NCBI GenBank assembly: GCA_903923925.1
Contig: CAIXZF010000052.1
Location: forward strand, 1-64,000
Reading direction: 5' to 3'
Source: an uncultured Bacteroidales bacterium
GTDB taxonomy: Bacteria; Bacteroidota; Bacteroidia; Bacteroidales; CAIXZF01
DNA length: 64,000 nt
This document shows, in pieces, positions 1 to 9,213 of this stretch; within the stretch, counting starts at the first letter, position 1, and each line of letters begins with the position of its first letter. The notes beneath the pieces were generated by a model. That model did no database searches and was not told the DNA's origin. It saw only the letters and a list, made by a program, of their open reading frames with translations. A program made the position numbers and the translations under genes.

Positions 1-2
1 AA

Positions 3-248
3 ACAGAAGATTTAAGTAAAATATTTAACCGCTTTAACAGGCTTGAAAATACAATTAATTCAATTAACAGAGGTAATGGCATTGGGTTGAGTATCAGCAA
101 AGAACTTACTGAAATACTCGGAGGAACAATTGAAGTGGAAAGCGAAGTTGGCAAAGGAAGCAAATTCAAAGTTCTGCTTCCATTGCCAGTTGAAGGATCC
201 GAAAACATTAACGAATATTCTGGTTCAGGTAATATTACATTATTTTAA
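3..248 (+). CDS. Histidine kinase, C-terminal end (partial)
   Basis: This is the last 81 codons of a sensor histidine kinase whose start lies before the window. The visible part is the end of the ATP-binding HATPase_c domain. A G2-box-like GNGIGLSIS is followed by the usual closing strand (GGTIEVESEVGKGSKFKVLLP), so the catalytic domain is complete at its C-terminus. The protein then ends after about 20 more residues with no receiver domain. The stop is 20 bases before cheD, so the kinase probably heads a kinase-cheD-cheB operon. The sensor region and phospho-acceptor histidine are outside the window, so the signal and partner are unknown. The family call is secure; its involvement in chemosensory signalling is inferred from position only. 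Confidence 0.85.
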   Translation, partial: TEDLSKIFNRFNRLENTINSINRGNGIGLSISKELTEILGGTIEVESEVGKGSKFKVLLPLPVEGSENINEYSGSGNITLF

Positions 249-268
249 AAAGCATATATCCAAACCGG

Positions 269-745
269 ATGATTTTAAGCGACCATTATCTCTTTCCTTC
301 TACCATATTTGCCTCGCCTATTCCCACAAAAGTTACAACAATTCTGGGCTCATGTGTGGCGGTTTGTCTTTATGATCCGGTTACCGGAACCGGAGGTATT
401 AACCATTTTATGTTGCCGTTCTGGAACGGAGAAGGTTTGGCTTCTCCCAAATACGGGAATATAGCAAATGAAAAATTGATTGAAAGTATGTTATACAACG
501 GTTCTAAAAAAAATAAGCTGATTGCAAAACTGTTTGGTGGAGCTAATATTTTTCAAGGCACTTTAACATTTAACGTCGGTCAACGAAACATCGACCTTGC
601 AACTAAAATGCTGGCAGATCATGGAATTCCTGTTGTTGCCGCCCATGTTGGAGGTTCAGCAGGAAGAAAAATAATATTCAACACCTATTCAGGAGAAGTA
701 CTTCATCAATTACTAATCAGTCCAGCACCAATTGGGAGAATTTAA
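269..745 (+). CDS. cheD: CheD, chemoreceptor glutamine deamidase
   Basis: CheD deamidates specific glutamines of methyl-accepting chemotaxis proteins and, in some bacteria, binds CheC or CheY-P. The 158 residues match the usual CheD length. The conserved core is visible: Cys29 in ILGSCVAVCLYD and His46 in GGINHFMLP form the catalytic pair. The central GGANIF and the C-terminal VGGSAGRKIIFNTYSGEV are also family-typical. The ATG at 269 is the first good start after the upstream kinase stop. There is no clear Shine-Dalgarno sequence, as is normal for Bacteroidota. The stop is one base before the cheB ATG, so the two are translationally coupled. No cheC is visible in the window, so CheD probably acts on the receptor encoded at 14386-16137 or on unlinked receptors. 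Confidence 0.93.
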   Translation: MILSDHYLFPSTIFASPIPTKVTTILGSCVAVCLYDPVTGTGGINHFMLPFWNGEGLASPKYGNIANEKLIESMLYNGSKKNKLIAKLFGGANIFQGTLTFNVGQRNIDLATKMLADHGIPVVAAHVGGSAGRKIIFNTYSGEVLHQLLISPAPIGRI

Positions 746-746
746 C

Positions 747-1829
747 ATGATTTCGCCTATAAAAATATTAATTATCGACGATTCCGCTGTTGTAAGACAA
801 GCACTTACGCAAATATTCAGCAGTGATCCTCAATTAAAAGTAATTGGTACGGCTCAGGATCCACTGTTTGCCATAACCAAAATCATGAAAGAGAGACCAG
901 ATGTTATTACTCTCGATATTGAAATGCCTAAGATGGATGGATTAAGCTTTCTTAAGAAAATAATGTCGCAACACCCTATTCCTACCATTATTATTTCAAG
1001 TTTTGCTCCTAAAGATTCGCATTTGGCGATAACAGCTTATGAGCTGGGTGCTATTGATGTACTGTTGAAACCCGATCTTTCAAGTCAGGCAAATATTGAT
1101 GCAGCTCATCAGAAAATTTGTGATTCTGTAAAAGCAGCCTCAATTGCAAAAATGACCAGAAAAGTTAACCTGCCTGAAATTCCCTCAACTCCAAAACTTA
1201 AAGCTGATGTAATCATCCCGAAACATGCTCCTTCTTTTGCTGAAAAAAATTCAGGAAACTATGCTGATAAAGTAATCGCCCTTGGCGCATCAACCGGAGG
1301 TACTGAAGCCATCCGCATTTTCCTGGAAGATCTCGACGAAAATTGTCCGGGAATTGTAATTGTTCAACATATGCCTGAACTATTTACCCGCTCCTTTGCC
1401 GATAGGTTAAATCAGCTTTGCCGCATCCATGTTAAAGAAGCAGAAAACGGGGATATTGTTGCACGCGGAAAAGCAATCATTGCCCCGGGCAACAAGCATC
1501 TCATTCTTATGAAAACTGCCGACCATTATACAGTTGGTGTACTCGACGGCCCCCATGTTAACAGGCACAAACCCTCTGTAGATGTATTGTTCCGGTCTGT
1601 TGCCCAGGTTGCCGGAAAGAACGCCATTGGCGTTCTTTTGACAGGAATGGGCAGTGATGGTGCCGAAGGTCTCCTCGAATTGATGGAAGCAGGAGCATTT
1701 ACAATTGCCCAGGATGAAAAATCAAGCATTGTATTCGGAATGCCAAAAGAAGCTATAAAATTAAATGCAGCTAAAAAAATTCTTCCACTCGATAAAATTG
1801 CTGGTTTTATAGTGGCAAATTTCAAATAA
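747..1829 (+). CDS. cheB: CheB, protein-glutamate methylesterase (first copy)
   Basis: Response regulator-methylesterase that removes methyl groups from receptor glutamates and can deamidate glutamines. An N-terminal receiver domain (residues 5-120) has the acidic pair Asp11-Asp12 and phospho-acceptor Asp57 in TLDIEMP. After a linker of about 50 residues, the C-terminal esterase domain has Ser182 in LGASTGG, His208 in VQHMP and the catalytic Asp in GMGSDGAEG near residue 304. The ATG at 747 directly follows the cheD stop (taa-c-atg). A TTG five codons upstream, inside cheD, is in frame but unlikely. It is one of two cheB genes in the window and differs in sequence from the one at 11065-12108, so the two may be tuned to different inputs. 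It is probably co-transcribed with the kinase and cheD. Confidence 0.95.
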   Translation: MISPIKILIIDDSAVVRQALTQIFSSDPQLKVIGTAQDPLFAITKIMKERPDVITLDIEMPKMDGLSFLKKIMSQHPIPTIIISSFAPKDSHLAITAYELGAIDVLLKPDLSSQANIDAAHQKICDSVKAASIAKMTRKVNLPEIPSTPKLKADVIIPKHAPSFAEKNSGNYADKVIALGASTGGTEAIRIFLEDLDENCPGIVIVQHMPELFTRSFADRLNQLCRIHVKEAENGDIVARGKAIIAPGNKHLILMKTADHYTVGVLDGPHVNRHKPSVDVLFRSVAQVAGKNAIGVLLTGMGSDGAEGLLELMEAGAFTIAQDEKSSIVFGMPKEAIKLNAAKKILPLDKIAGFIVANFK

Positions 1830-1854
1830 AATACATTTTTGATCCGTAAGGATG

Positions 1855-4638
1855 CTACAGCTTTGCAGCCTCTTTTCTGGCATCTTCAATAAGTTTGTTA
1901 GCCTTTGTATTTGCCTCCTGCTGCAATTGATCCGACTTATTTTTAGCCGTCTGAGATATCTTTTTTGCAGTTTCTTTTGCAGCCATCTTTGCTACCGGGT
2001 TAGAAGAATTATCAATTAATTTTTTTCCTTGATTATCAGCTTCTTTAATAAGCTGATCGCCGGTCTTTCTGGCTTCATCTTTTAATAGCTGTGCCTTTGC
2101 CTCGGCATCTGCAATCATTTTCTGAGCCTTCGCACTAACATCCTCCTTAACTTTTACAACTTCCTGATTGACCTTTTCCGTAACTTTCTCCTGCACTTGC
2201 TGCTTGATTTCTGTAATAGCTCCCTGAACGCTATTTTTAATGTCGGTTGTTATAACCGGATTTAAGAATGTTCCTTTCATTTTTGCTGCAACAACAATAG
2301 TAGAACCTGGTTTAACTGTAACACCCTGGCTTCCTGCCTTTTTAACCATACCTTCCAACACTGCATTTGCCTGACCACCGAAAAGTTCGCGTGTTATTTC
2401 TAAAACAGCATCATACGAAATACTTTGATCCAGTGAATTCCATCCGCTCATCGTTGCCGATACTTTATCCATTTTAAATGTATAAGGTCTTACATCCAGC
2501 CTTCCCTTACTGATACTGAATTCAAGCGAAGTGCTTCCGATGTTCATCTGTTTGAACTTTTCAATTTTCAGAGCCTCTGATAATTTATTCATCAGTATAA
2601 AATCTTTCACTTCAAGTTTCTCAGCATTTAACAAACCCTTTGCATTCATTGTTTCGTAAACCGGACTCATATGCTTATCAACATCCGTAGAAATATTCAT
2701 TTTCACACTCACATTACCTGAGCACTTTTCAGCAACAGGGGCCAGCTTTTTCACTGTCATGAATGTAGTATAACAGGAAGGAATATCAAATTTACTTACA
2801 TCCAGGTTAAAATTAATTGCCGGATTCTGAGGTTTAGAGTTATAATCACCATTTACAGTTATTGATCCTCCCAGCATATTGATTTTTAAATTATTGAGGG
2901 TAATCTTTTCATCAGATACTTTAAGTCCTCCGGAAACATTACTCATTACCATATTGTCATATAACAGCTTTCCAATTGAAGTAGTAGCTATGAAATCAAG
3001 ATTTCCGGGCACCCGGATTACAGTTAAGCTTGTTGTATCCTTTGGTGTAGTTTCAGTAGTTTCTCCTCCCATAAATTCATTCAGATCAATAAGGTTCGAC
3101 CTGCTTTCGAATGTTCCTTTCAATGTTTCATTTTTAAGTGCATACGCAATAAAATTCGATAATGTTCCACTCGCCTTTAGGTCAGATTTTCCAAAACGAA
3201 CATCACAAACAGGCATTACAACACTCTGTGGTGTAAATAATAATTTGAAAGAATTAACTGTTAAACCTTGTGTAAATTCCTTGCTCTTATAGTTCATTCC
3301 TGTTAATGCAAGCTCACCTTTTGCCTGAAACTCTTCGTATTTCTGCTTTTCTATGGATGACATCCTCCCTTTTAATGCAACATCAGCAGTTATATTCCCA
3401 CTAAGTTCGATTACCGGATCGAGCGGATAAAACTGTTTAACCTCTCCTAAGTTTATGCTGGCCTTAATTGTTCCGTTGACCGAAGGATCTGAAACCGGGG
3501 TAGCTATAGTCATCGATACATCAGTTTTATTGCTTCCCATTTCAACATGGAACTTACGAATATCAATACTGGTATTATCCGGCTGTCCGTTGCTGTTGGC
3601 AATTCTCATGTTTATATTGATATTCTTTACAGTTCCGGGTAATGCAGGATAATGAAACATCCCGTCAGAAACCAGAAGATTCAGACCAAAGGAAGGGATT
3701 TTTTTATCGTTGTAAGTGCCTTTTACAAAACCATTGAAAGCCAGTGTTCCTTTGGTTTCTACTTTATCAAAATCCTTGGCATAAATAGCAGGAACTAAGG
3801 AAAGAAAATTCTTGAATTCGTTCTTGTGTGCTTCAAATTTCAGATCCATTAACATATCATCCTTAGGCATTGCAAACCAACCGCTGAAACCTACACCCAA
3901 ATCATTCAATTTCAATTCAGTATCCCTGAAAACAAATTTAAAATTAGCGATATCTGCCTGAATACCAGAAGTAATATCCAAAACAGCATTCTTAAGATAC
4001 GAAATTCCTCCATACGAAAAGCCCATGGCTTTAGCAGTAGTATGCGTTTCAATATCAGTAACATCACCATTGATATCTGCCTTAAGATTCATATTTATTC
4101 CGGCAAGAGAAAATAGAACTCCCATTGATGCATCATCATAAATCATTTTACCATCCTCAATACTTACCTTATTAATTGATAGTTTGAATGGAGCAGAAGG
4201 TGCCTCTGCAGTAGTTGAAATTGCTGTTGGTTTAGTAATATCCCAGTTGACTTTCCCATTTTTAAGTGTTTTAAGCAAGATCCCTGGGTTTATTAGAGAA
4301 ATTTTCTTTAATACATATTTTTTACCACCAAATACACTTAAAAGATCAAGGCTTAAGCGGATATCATCTGCTTTTACGAGTGTGTCTTTATCAAAATCCC
4401 CTGTTCCGGAAACCGTAAGTTGCTCAAGTGTTAATGTAAAATCAGGGAAAGAACGAAAAAGCGACAAGCTGTAATCCTTAAATTCGACTTTTGCTGTCAG
4501 ATTATCATTAATTGATTGCTTAACTTTTGTTACAATCTGCTTCTGAAATAGAAACGGCAAACAAATCGCCAGGATAATAATCAATAAAATAATTCCTCCC
4601 AGAACTTTCATAATCAGCACACTAACTTTCTTATTCAT
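1855..4638 (-). CDS. AsmA-like envelope protein with coiled-coil tail
   Basis: A 927-residue AsmA-family protein. Residues 9-31 form one N-terminal membrane anchor (a GGIILLIIILAICLPFLF segment), followed by the family's start of a repeating beta-groove domain (VEFKDYSLSLFRSFPDFTLTLEQLTVSG). The middle is a long series of amphipathic beta strands, as in AsmA/TamB-like proteins thought to bridge inner and outer membranes and move phospholipids. The last 100 or so residues are unusual. They are rich in Ala, Lys, Glu and Gln (KVKEDVSAKAQKMIADAEAK) and should form a long coiled coil. The gene is convergent with cheB (26 bases apart) and divergent from the ABC ATPase gene, with a 95-base shared promoter region. 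The lipid-transport role is family knowledge, not something seen here. Confidence 0.85.
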   Translation of the reverse strand: MNKKVSVLIMKVLGGIILLIIILAICLPFLFQKQIVTKVKQSINDNLTAKVEFKDYSLSLFRSFPDFTLTLEQLTVSGTGDFDKDTLVKADDIRLSLDLLSVFGGKKYVLKKISLINPGILLKTLKNGKVNWDITKPTAISTTAEAPSAPFKLSINKVSIEDGKMIYDDASMGVLFSLAGINMNLKADINGDVTDIETHTTAKAMGFSYGGISYLKNAVLDITSGIQADIANFKFVFRDTELKLNDLGVGFSGWFAMPKDDMLMDLKFEAHKNEFKNFLSLVPAIYAKDFDKVETKGTLAFNGFVKGTYNDKKIPSFGLNLLVSDGMFHYPALPGTVKNININMRIANSNGQPDNTSIDIRKFHVEMGSNKTDVSMTIATPVSDPSVNGTIKASINLGEVKQFYPLDPVIELSGNITADVALKGRMSSIEKQKYEEFQAKGELALTGMNYKSKEFTQGLTVNSFKLLFTPQSVVMPVCDVRFGKSDLKASGTLSNFIAYALKNETLKGTFESRSNLIDLNEFMGGETTETTPKDTTSLTVIRVPGNLDFIATTSIGKLLYDNMVMSNVSGGLKVSDEKITLNNLKINMLGGSITVNGDYNSKPQNPAINFNLDVSKFDIPSCYTTFMTVKKLAPVAEKCSGNVSVKMNISTDVDKHMSPVYETMNAKGLLNAEKLEVKDFILMNKLSEALKIEKFKQMNIGSTSLEFSISKGRLDVRPYTFKMDKVSATMSGWNSLDQSISYDAVLEITRELFGGQANAVLEGMVKKAGSQGVTVKPGSTIVVAAKMKGTFLNPVITTDIKNSVQGAITEIKQQVQEKVTEKVNQEVVKVKEDVSAKAQKMIADAEAKAQLLKDEARKTGDQLIKEADNQGKKLIDNSSNPVAKMAAKETAKKISQTAKNKSDQLQQEANTKANKLIEDARKEAAKL

Positions 4639-4733
4639 ATATCTTCTTTTTTTTATTATTTCAAATTAATTTTAGTTGTAACTTTTGTCTTCTTTAAACG
4701 TCAAAAATAAAGCTCAATTTATAAAGGTACAAA

Positions 4734-5606
4734 ATGGAACTACTCATAACGGATTTATCCAAAACATATTCTAACGGCATTAAAGCACTAAATAGTGTGA
4801 GCCTTACAATACCAACCGGCATGTTTGGACTTTTAGGCCCAAACGGATCAGGAAAATCAACATTGATGCGAACGATTGCGGCATTACAAGATGCAGATTC
4901 TGGTTCAATAACATTCGGCGATATTGATGTATTGAATAATAAGGAAGAAATCCGCAAGGTTTTGGGTTATCTGCCCCAGGAATTCGGGCTTTATCCTAAA
5001 GTTAATGCAGAAGTACTCCTCAATCATCTTGCTCAGCTTAAAGGCATTAAAAATGCTTCAGAACGAAAAGAAACAGTAAAAATGTTGCTGGAGCAAACTA
5101 ACCTCTACGATTCCAGAAAGAAATATCTTGGTACTTTTTCGGGCGGCATGAAACAGCGTTTTGGAATTGCCCAGGCTTTACTTGGAAACCCCGGGCTTAT
5201 AATTGTAGATGAGCCTACCGCCGGATTAGACCCAGCCGAAAGGAACAGATTTCACAACCTTTTAAGTGAAATCGGCGAAAATATTGTTGTAATTCTTTCA
5301 TCTCATATTATTGATGACATCCAGAGCCTTTGCAAAAATATGGCTATTATACACAAAGGTTCAGTTTTAATGAGTGGCAGTCCTGAAAATGTTGTAGAAC
5401 AAATAAACGGGAAGATCTGGCGGAAAATAATAGAAAAAGATGCTCTTAGCGATTATAATGAATTTAAAGTCATTTCTCACCGTTTACACAGTGGAAAAGT
5501 TGAAATCCATGTTTATGCAGATGAATTGCCTGGATTAGGTTTTGAAGCGGAAACAGCCTCACTTGAAGACCTTTATTTCCTGACAATTGCAAATTTTCAA
5601 AACTAA
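4734..5606 (+). CDS. ABC transporter ATP-binding protein
   Basis: A 290-residue ABC ATPase. The Walker A motif is GPNGSGKST near residue 36, the Q-loop lies in GYLPQEFGLYP, the signature is FSGGMKQR, and Walker B is LIIVDEPTAGLD followed by the switch His in ILSSHII. The domain order and the short C-terminal extension are those of exporter or regulatory ABC-2-type ATPases (DrrA/CcmA-like group). The stop is four bases before the ATG of the permease-peptidase fusion, which is therefore its obvious membrane partner. The start at 4734 sits a few residues before the first conserved strand (LLITDLSKTYSNGIKAL). The substrate is unknown; pairing with a peptidase-bearing permease suggests peptide or envelope-protein handling. 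Confidence 0.93.
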   Translation: MELLITDLSKTYSNGIKALNSVSLTIPTGMFGLLGPNGSGKSTLMRTIAALQDADSGSITFGDIDVLNNKEEIRKVLGYLPQEFGLYPKVNAEVLLNHLAQLKGIKNASERKETVKMLLEQTNLYDSRKKYLGTFSGGMKQRFGIAQALLGNPGLIIVDEPTAGLDPAERNRFHNLLSEIGENIVVILSSHIIDDIQSLCKNMAIIHKGSVLMSGSPENVVEQINGKIWRKIIEKDALSDYNEFKVISHRLHSGKVEIHVYADELPGLGFEAETASLEDLYFLTIANFQN

Positions 5607-5610
5607 GGCT

Positions 5611-8600
5611 ATGCTTAAAGATATTTTCCTTTTCGAAATAGTGTACAGGTTAAAACGACCGGCGTCATACCTGTATTTCTTAATTCTTTTCATCATGGTT
5701 TTCTTCGCAATTGCCTCCGATCAGGTCACAATTGGCGATCAGACAGGTAATATGTTGCGAAACTCTTCGCTTGTGATCTTCAGAATAACTTCGATCATGT
5801 CGGCCTTTGGGATCATTATAATGTCGGCTATTATGAGTCCACCGGTGCTTAAAGACTTTGAACATGATACCTGGAATTTTTTATATGCTTATCCATTGAA
5901 TAAGTTCAGCTACCTGGCTGGCAGATTTTTAGGATCATACATGTATGCACTCTTTGTTTTCAGTGCTATTCCGCTGGGAATTCTTGCCGGCAGCTTTTTT
6001 GCCGACTACTTCGGATGGTTTCCTCACGAAAAATTTGCAGCTTTCAACATCGGATCATACTTTAAACCTTTCGTAATTGTTATTCTTCCCAATGCATTGT
6101 TTTCCGGGGCAATATTCTTTACACTATCAACCTTAAGCAGGAAGATTATCTACTCTTATCTGGGAAATGTGCTTCTGTTAGTTTTATACGTATGGGGTAT
6201 GTCTCAGCTTTCGGAACTCGACAACCGTTTCATTGCGGCTTTAGCTGATCCATTTGGGATAATCCCGCTTATGGATGTTACCCGATACTGGACTCCAGCT
6301 GATGTTAACACCCTGCAGGTACCTGTAAATGCATCTTTCCTTTTAAATCGTTTAATCTGGACAACAGTTGGATTGATAATGCTGGTAATTGTTTATTTCC
6401 GGTTCCGGTTCAGCGTGCAGGCAAGCCTTAATAAAACTACAAAGAAAACAATACTTTCTGAGACAACAGAAAAACGTAAATTCTTAAAATTAACTTCCCC
6501 AAAAATTGAATTTTCAACTATTCAAGCTTTAAAAAACAGCATATCTCTGGGATGGCTCGACTTCACCAATGTACTTAAATCCATTGCCTTTATAGGAATT
6601 GTGTTTGCAGGTTTGCTGCTGATGCTTTCCAATGTTGTAAATACAGGTAATTATATGGGAACAAATACTTTCCCGGTAACCTATCAGTTGCTTGAATCGA
6701 CAGGCGGAAATTTTTCATTGATTATTCTTATTATCATCACATTCTATGCGGGAGAGCTGGTGTGGCAGGAGAAGAAACTCCGTATTGATTCTATTACAGA
6801 TCCACTCCCGGTTCAGAACTGGGTGTACTCAAGTTCAAAAATCTTCGGAATGTTCCTGATTTTAAGCTTTCTGCTAATTGTTCTGATGATATTCTGTTTG
6901 CTTTCCCAGGTATTTATGGGATTCTTTTCCTTTAATTTTTCGCTGTATTTTACAGAATTATTCACCATACAATTACCAAATTATTTCTTTATCAGCTTAC
7001 TGGCTCTGCTCGTACAAACAATTATTCCGAATAAATTATCAGGACATTTTGTGATGGTAGTCTATTACATTATTGTTTTTGTCGCCATGCCGCAAATGAA
7101 CCTGGAACATTACCTGTACAGGTTTCCGCAAACTCCTGGCAGCCCCTACTCCGACATGAATGGTTTCGGCCATTTTTTACAAGCTGTACGCTGGTTCCAG
7201 GTATACTGGGGATTTGCTGCAATACTAATTGCATTGATTATCAATATTTTATGGCGACGCGGAAACGAAGATTCTTTTAAAAGCAGATTCCGGTCTGCTG
7301 CCTCAAACCTCAGCAAACCAATAAAAGTCGCGTTGGCAGTGTCGCTGGCTGGATTTGTACTTACAGGAGGATACATTTTCTACAATACCAACATCCTCAA
7401 TAAATTTTACAATAGCAAAACTCTCGAGAAGTTACAGGCTGACTTTGAAAAGAAGTATAAGAAATATGAAAAAATAGCTCAGCCAAGAATTGTAGCTGTT
7501 AATGTTAATGTAGATATTTTCCCTTATGAACGAAATTTCAGTGCTAAAGGAAGTTATATTTTAAAAAACAATACCAGAAAAAGTATTGATTCTATCCATA
7601 TCAGCATTAATAATGATATGATAATCAGATCATTTGAAATTGGAAGTACTTCAGAAATTATTTATTCTGACAAGATTTTCGGGTACTATATTCTAAAATT
7701 GCCAAAGCCGGTGATCCCGGGAGATTCTGTTGAATTTACATTTAATATTGAATATATTTCCAAAGGATTCAAGAATAACAGGAATGAAACCACGATTGCG
7801 TATAATGGTACCTTTATAAATAATCAACAGTTTTTTCCACGTATAGGTTACCAGTATGATAGCGAACTTTCTGATAAAGATGACCGGAAAAAATACGGTT
7901 TACCTCCAAAAGCAAGGATGCCGGATGTAAACGACCTCGAAGCCCGTAAAAATACATACTTAGGTACTGACGCCGACTGGGTAAGATTTGAAGCCACGGT
8001 GAGCACAGTTTCCGATCAGGTAGCACTTGCTCCCGGGTATTGCATCAAAGAATGGACTGAGAATGGCAGAAAATATTCGCATTTCAAAATGGACAGCAGA
8101 ATTCTGAATTTCTGGTCATTTCTTAGTGCGCGCTATGAAATAAAGAAAGACAAATGGAAAGATGTAAATCTTGAACTATATTATCAGAAAGGACATGAAT
8201 ATAACATTGATAAAATGTTTAAGTCAATGAAAAACTCACTTTCCTACTACACTTCAAATTTTAGTCCATATCAATACAAACAGCTCCGGATAATTGAATT
8301 TCCAAGGTATTCCAGTTTTGCGCAATCCTTCCCCAATACCATCCCATTTTCTGAAGGTATAGGATTCATTGCCAACCTGAAAGATCCTGAGGATATTGAC
8401 TATGTATATTACGTTACAGCTCATGAAATAGCACATCAGTGGTGGGCGCATCAGGTAATTGGGGGAAATGTTCAGGGTGCCACATTAATGTCGGAATCTT
8501 TTTCACAATATTCTGCTCTGATGGTAATGGAAAAAGAATATGGCAAAGATCAGATGACCAAGTTTCTTAAGTATGAACTCGATCAATACCTGAGAGGCAG

Positions 8601-9201
8601 GATGACTGAGCCTGAGAAAGAAAGACCAATCATGCTTTGTGAGAATCAGCAATATATCCATTATGCAAAAGGTAGCCTTGTTATGTATGCCTTAAGAGAT
8701 TACATGGGAGAAGACAGCCTCAATAAGGTTCTTGCCAGGTATATCCGGAAAACGGCCTTACAACCACCTCCTTTCACTAATTCTATTGAATTTCTTAATG
8801 AGTTGCGCCCTTCCTTACCAGATTCCCTTAAATACCTGATAAAAGATTTATTTGAAACAATAACAGTGTTCTCAAACACGGCAAAAGAATTTTCGTACAG
8901 GAAATTATCTTCTAACGCTTATGAGGTAACATTACAAACCGAATCACACAAATTCCGCGCCGACAGCCTTGGTTTTGAAACTGAAATACCGCTTAACGAC
9001 TATATCGATATCGGCATTTTCGGAAAAGAAATTAAAAACGGAAAGAAGCATGAAAAGGTTCTTTACATGCAGAAACACAAGATTAGCAAATGCAGGAATA
9101 CATTTAAAATTATTGTAAAAGCAGAGCCGGAAAAAGGTGGTATAGACCCTTACAACAAACTCATCGACAGGGTTTCAGATGACAATAAAAAAGGTCTGTA
9201 G
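5611..9201 (+). CDS. ABC-2-type permease fused to M1-like aminopeptidase
   Basis: A fusion of about 1196 residues. The first 590 or so residues contain two groups of about six membrane segments each, resembling two ABC-2 permease halves (for example LYFLILFIMVFFAIA and SLIILIIITFYAGELVW). After one more membrane segment near residue 580 comes a soluble gluzincin domain with the zinc motif HEIAHQWW and a third ligand Glu about 20 residues on (LMSESFSQYSAL). The classical GxMEN exopeptidase motif of M1 enzymes is absent; SEGIGFIANL stands in that place. The ATG at 5611 follows the ATPase stop by four bases. A TTG eight codons earlier lies inside the ATPase gene and is less likely. Such fusions recur in Bacteroidota, but their substrate is not known to me. 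It is tail-to-tail with the next gene, 12 bases apart. Confidence 0.9.
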   Translation: MLKDIFLFEIVYRLKRPASYLYFLILFIMVFFAIASDQVTIGDQTGNMLRNSSLVIFRITSIMSAFGIIIMSAIMSPPVLKDFEHDTWNFLYAYPLNKFSYLAGRFLGSYMYALFVFSAIPLGILAGSFFADYFGWFPHEKFAAFNIGSYFKPFVIVILPNALFSGAIFFTLSTLSRKIIYSYLGNVLLLVLYVWGMSQLSELDNRFIAALADPFGIIPLMDVTRYWTPADVNTLQVPVNASFLLNRLIWTTVGLIMLVIVYFRFRFSVQASLNKTTKKTILSETTEKRKFLKLTSPKIEFSTIQALKNSISLGWLDFTNVLKSIAFIGIVFAGLLLMLSNVVNTGNYMGTNTFPVTYQLLESTGGNFSLIILIIITFYAGELVWQEKKLRIDSITDPLPVQNWVYSSSKIFGMFLILSFLLIVLMIFCLLSQVFMGFFSFNFSLYFTELFTIQLPNYFFISLLALLVQTIIPNKLSGHFVMVVYYIIVFVAMPQMNLEHYLYRFPQTPGSPYSDMNGFGHFLQAVRWFQVYWGFAAILIALIINILWRRGNEDSFKSRFRSAASNLSKPIKVALAVSLAGFVLTGGYIFYNTNILNKFYNSKTLEKLQADFEKKYKKYEKIAQPRIVAVNVNVDIFPYERNFSAKGSYILKNNTRKSIDSIHISINNDMIIRSFEIGSTSEIIYSDKIFGYYILKLPKPVIPGDSVEFTFNIEYISKGFKNNRNETTIAYNGTFINNQQFFPRIGYQYDSELSDKDDRKKYGLPPKARMPDVNDLEARKNTYLGTDADWVRFEATVSTVSDQVALAPGYCIKEWTENGRKYSHFKMDSRILNFWSFLSARYEIKKDKWKDVNLELYYQKGHEYNIDKMFKSMKNSLSYYTSNFSPYQYKQLRIIEFPRYSSFAQSFPNTIPFSEGIGFIANLKDPEDIDYVYYVTAHEIAHQWWAHQVIGGNVQGATLMSESFSQYSALMVMEKEYGKDQMTKFLKYELDQYLRGRMTEPEKERPIMLCENQQYIHYAKGSLVMYALRDYMGEDSLNKVLARYIRKTALQPPPFTNSIEFLNELRPSLPDSLKYLIKDLFETITVFSNTAKEFSYRKLSSNAYEVTLQTESHKFRADSLGFETEIPLNDYIDIGIFGKEIKNGKKHEKVLYMQKHKISKCRNTFKIIVKAEPEKGGIDPYNKLIDRVSDDNKKGL

Positions 9202-9213
9202 TATTATTGAACA

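Noticed and set aside
732-746. A longer start for cheB using TTG inside cheD.
   Set aside because: The ATG at 747 follows the cheD stop by one base and gives a normal receiver N-terminus.
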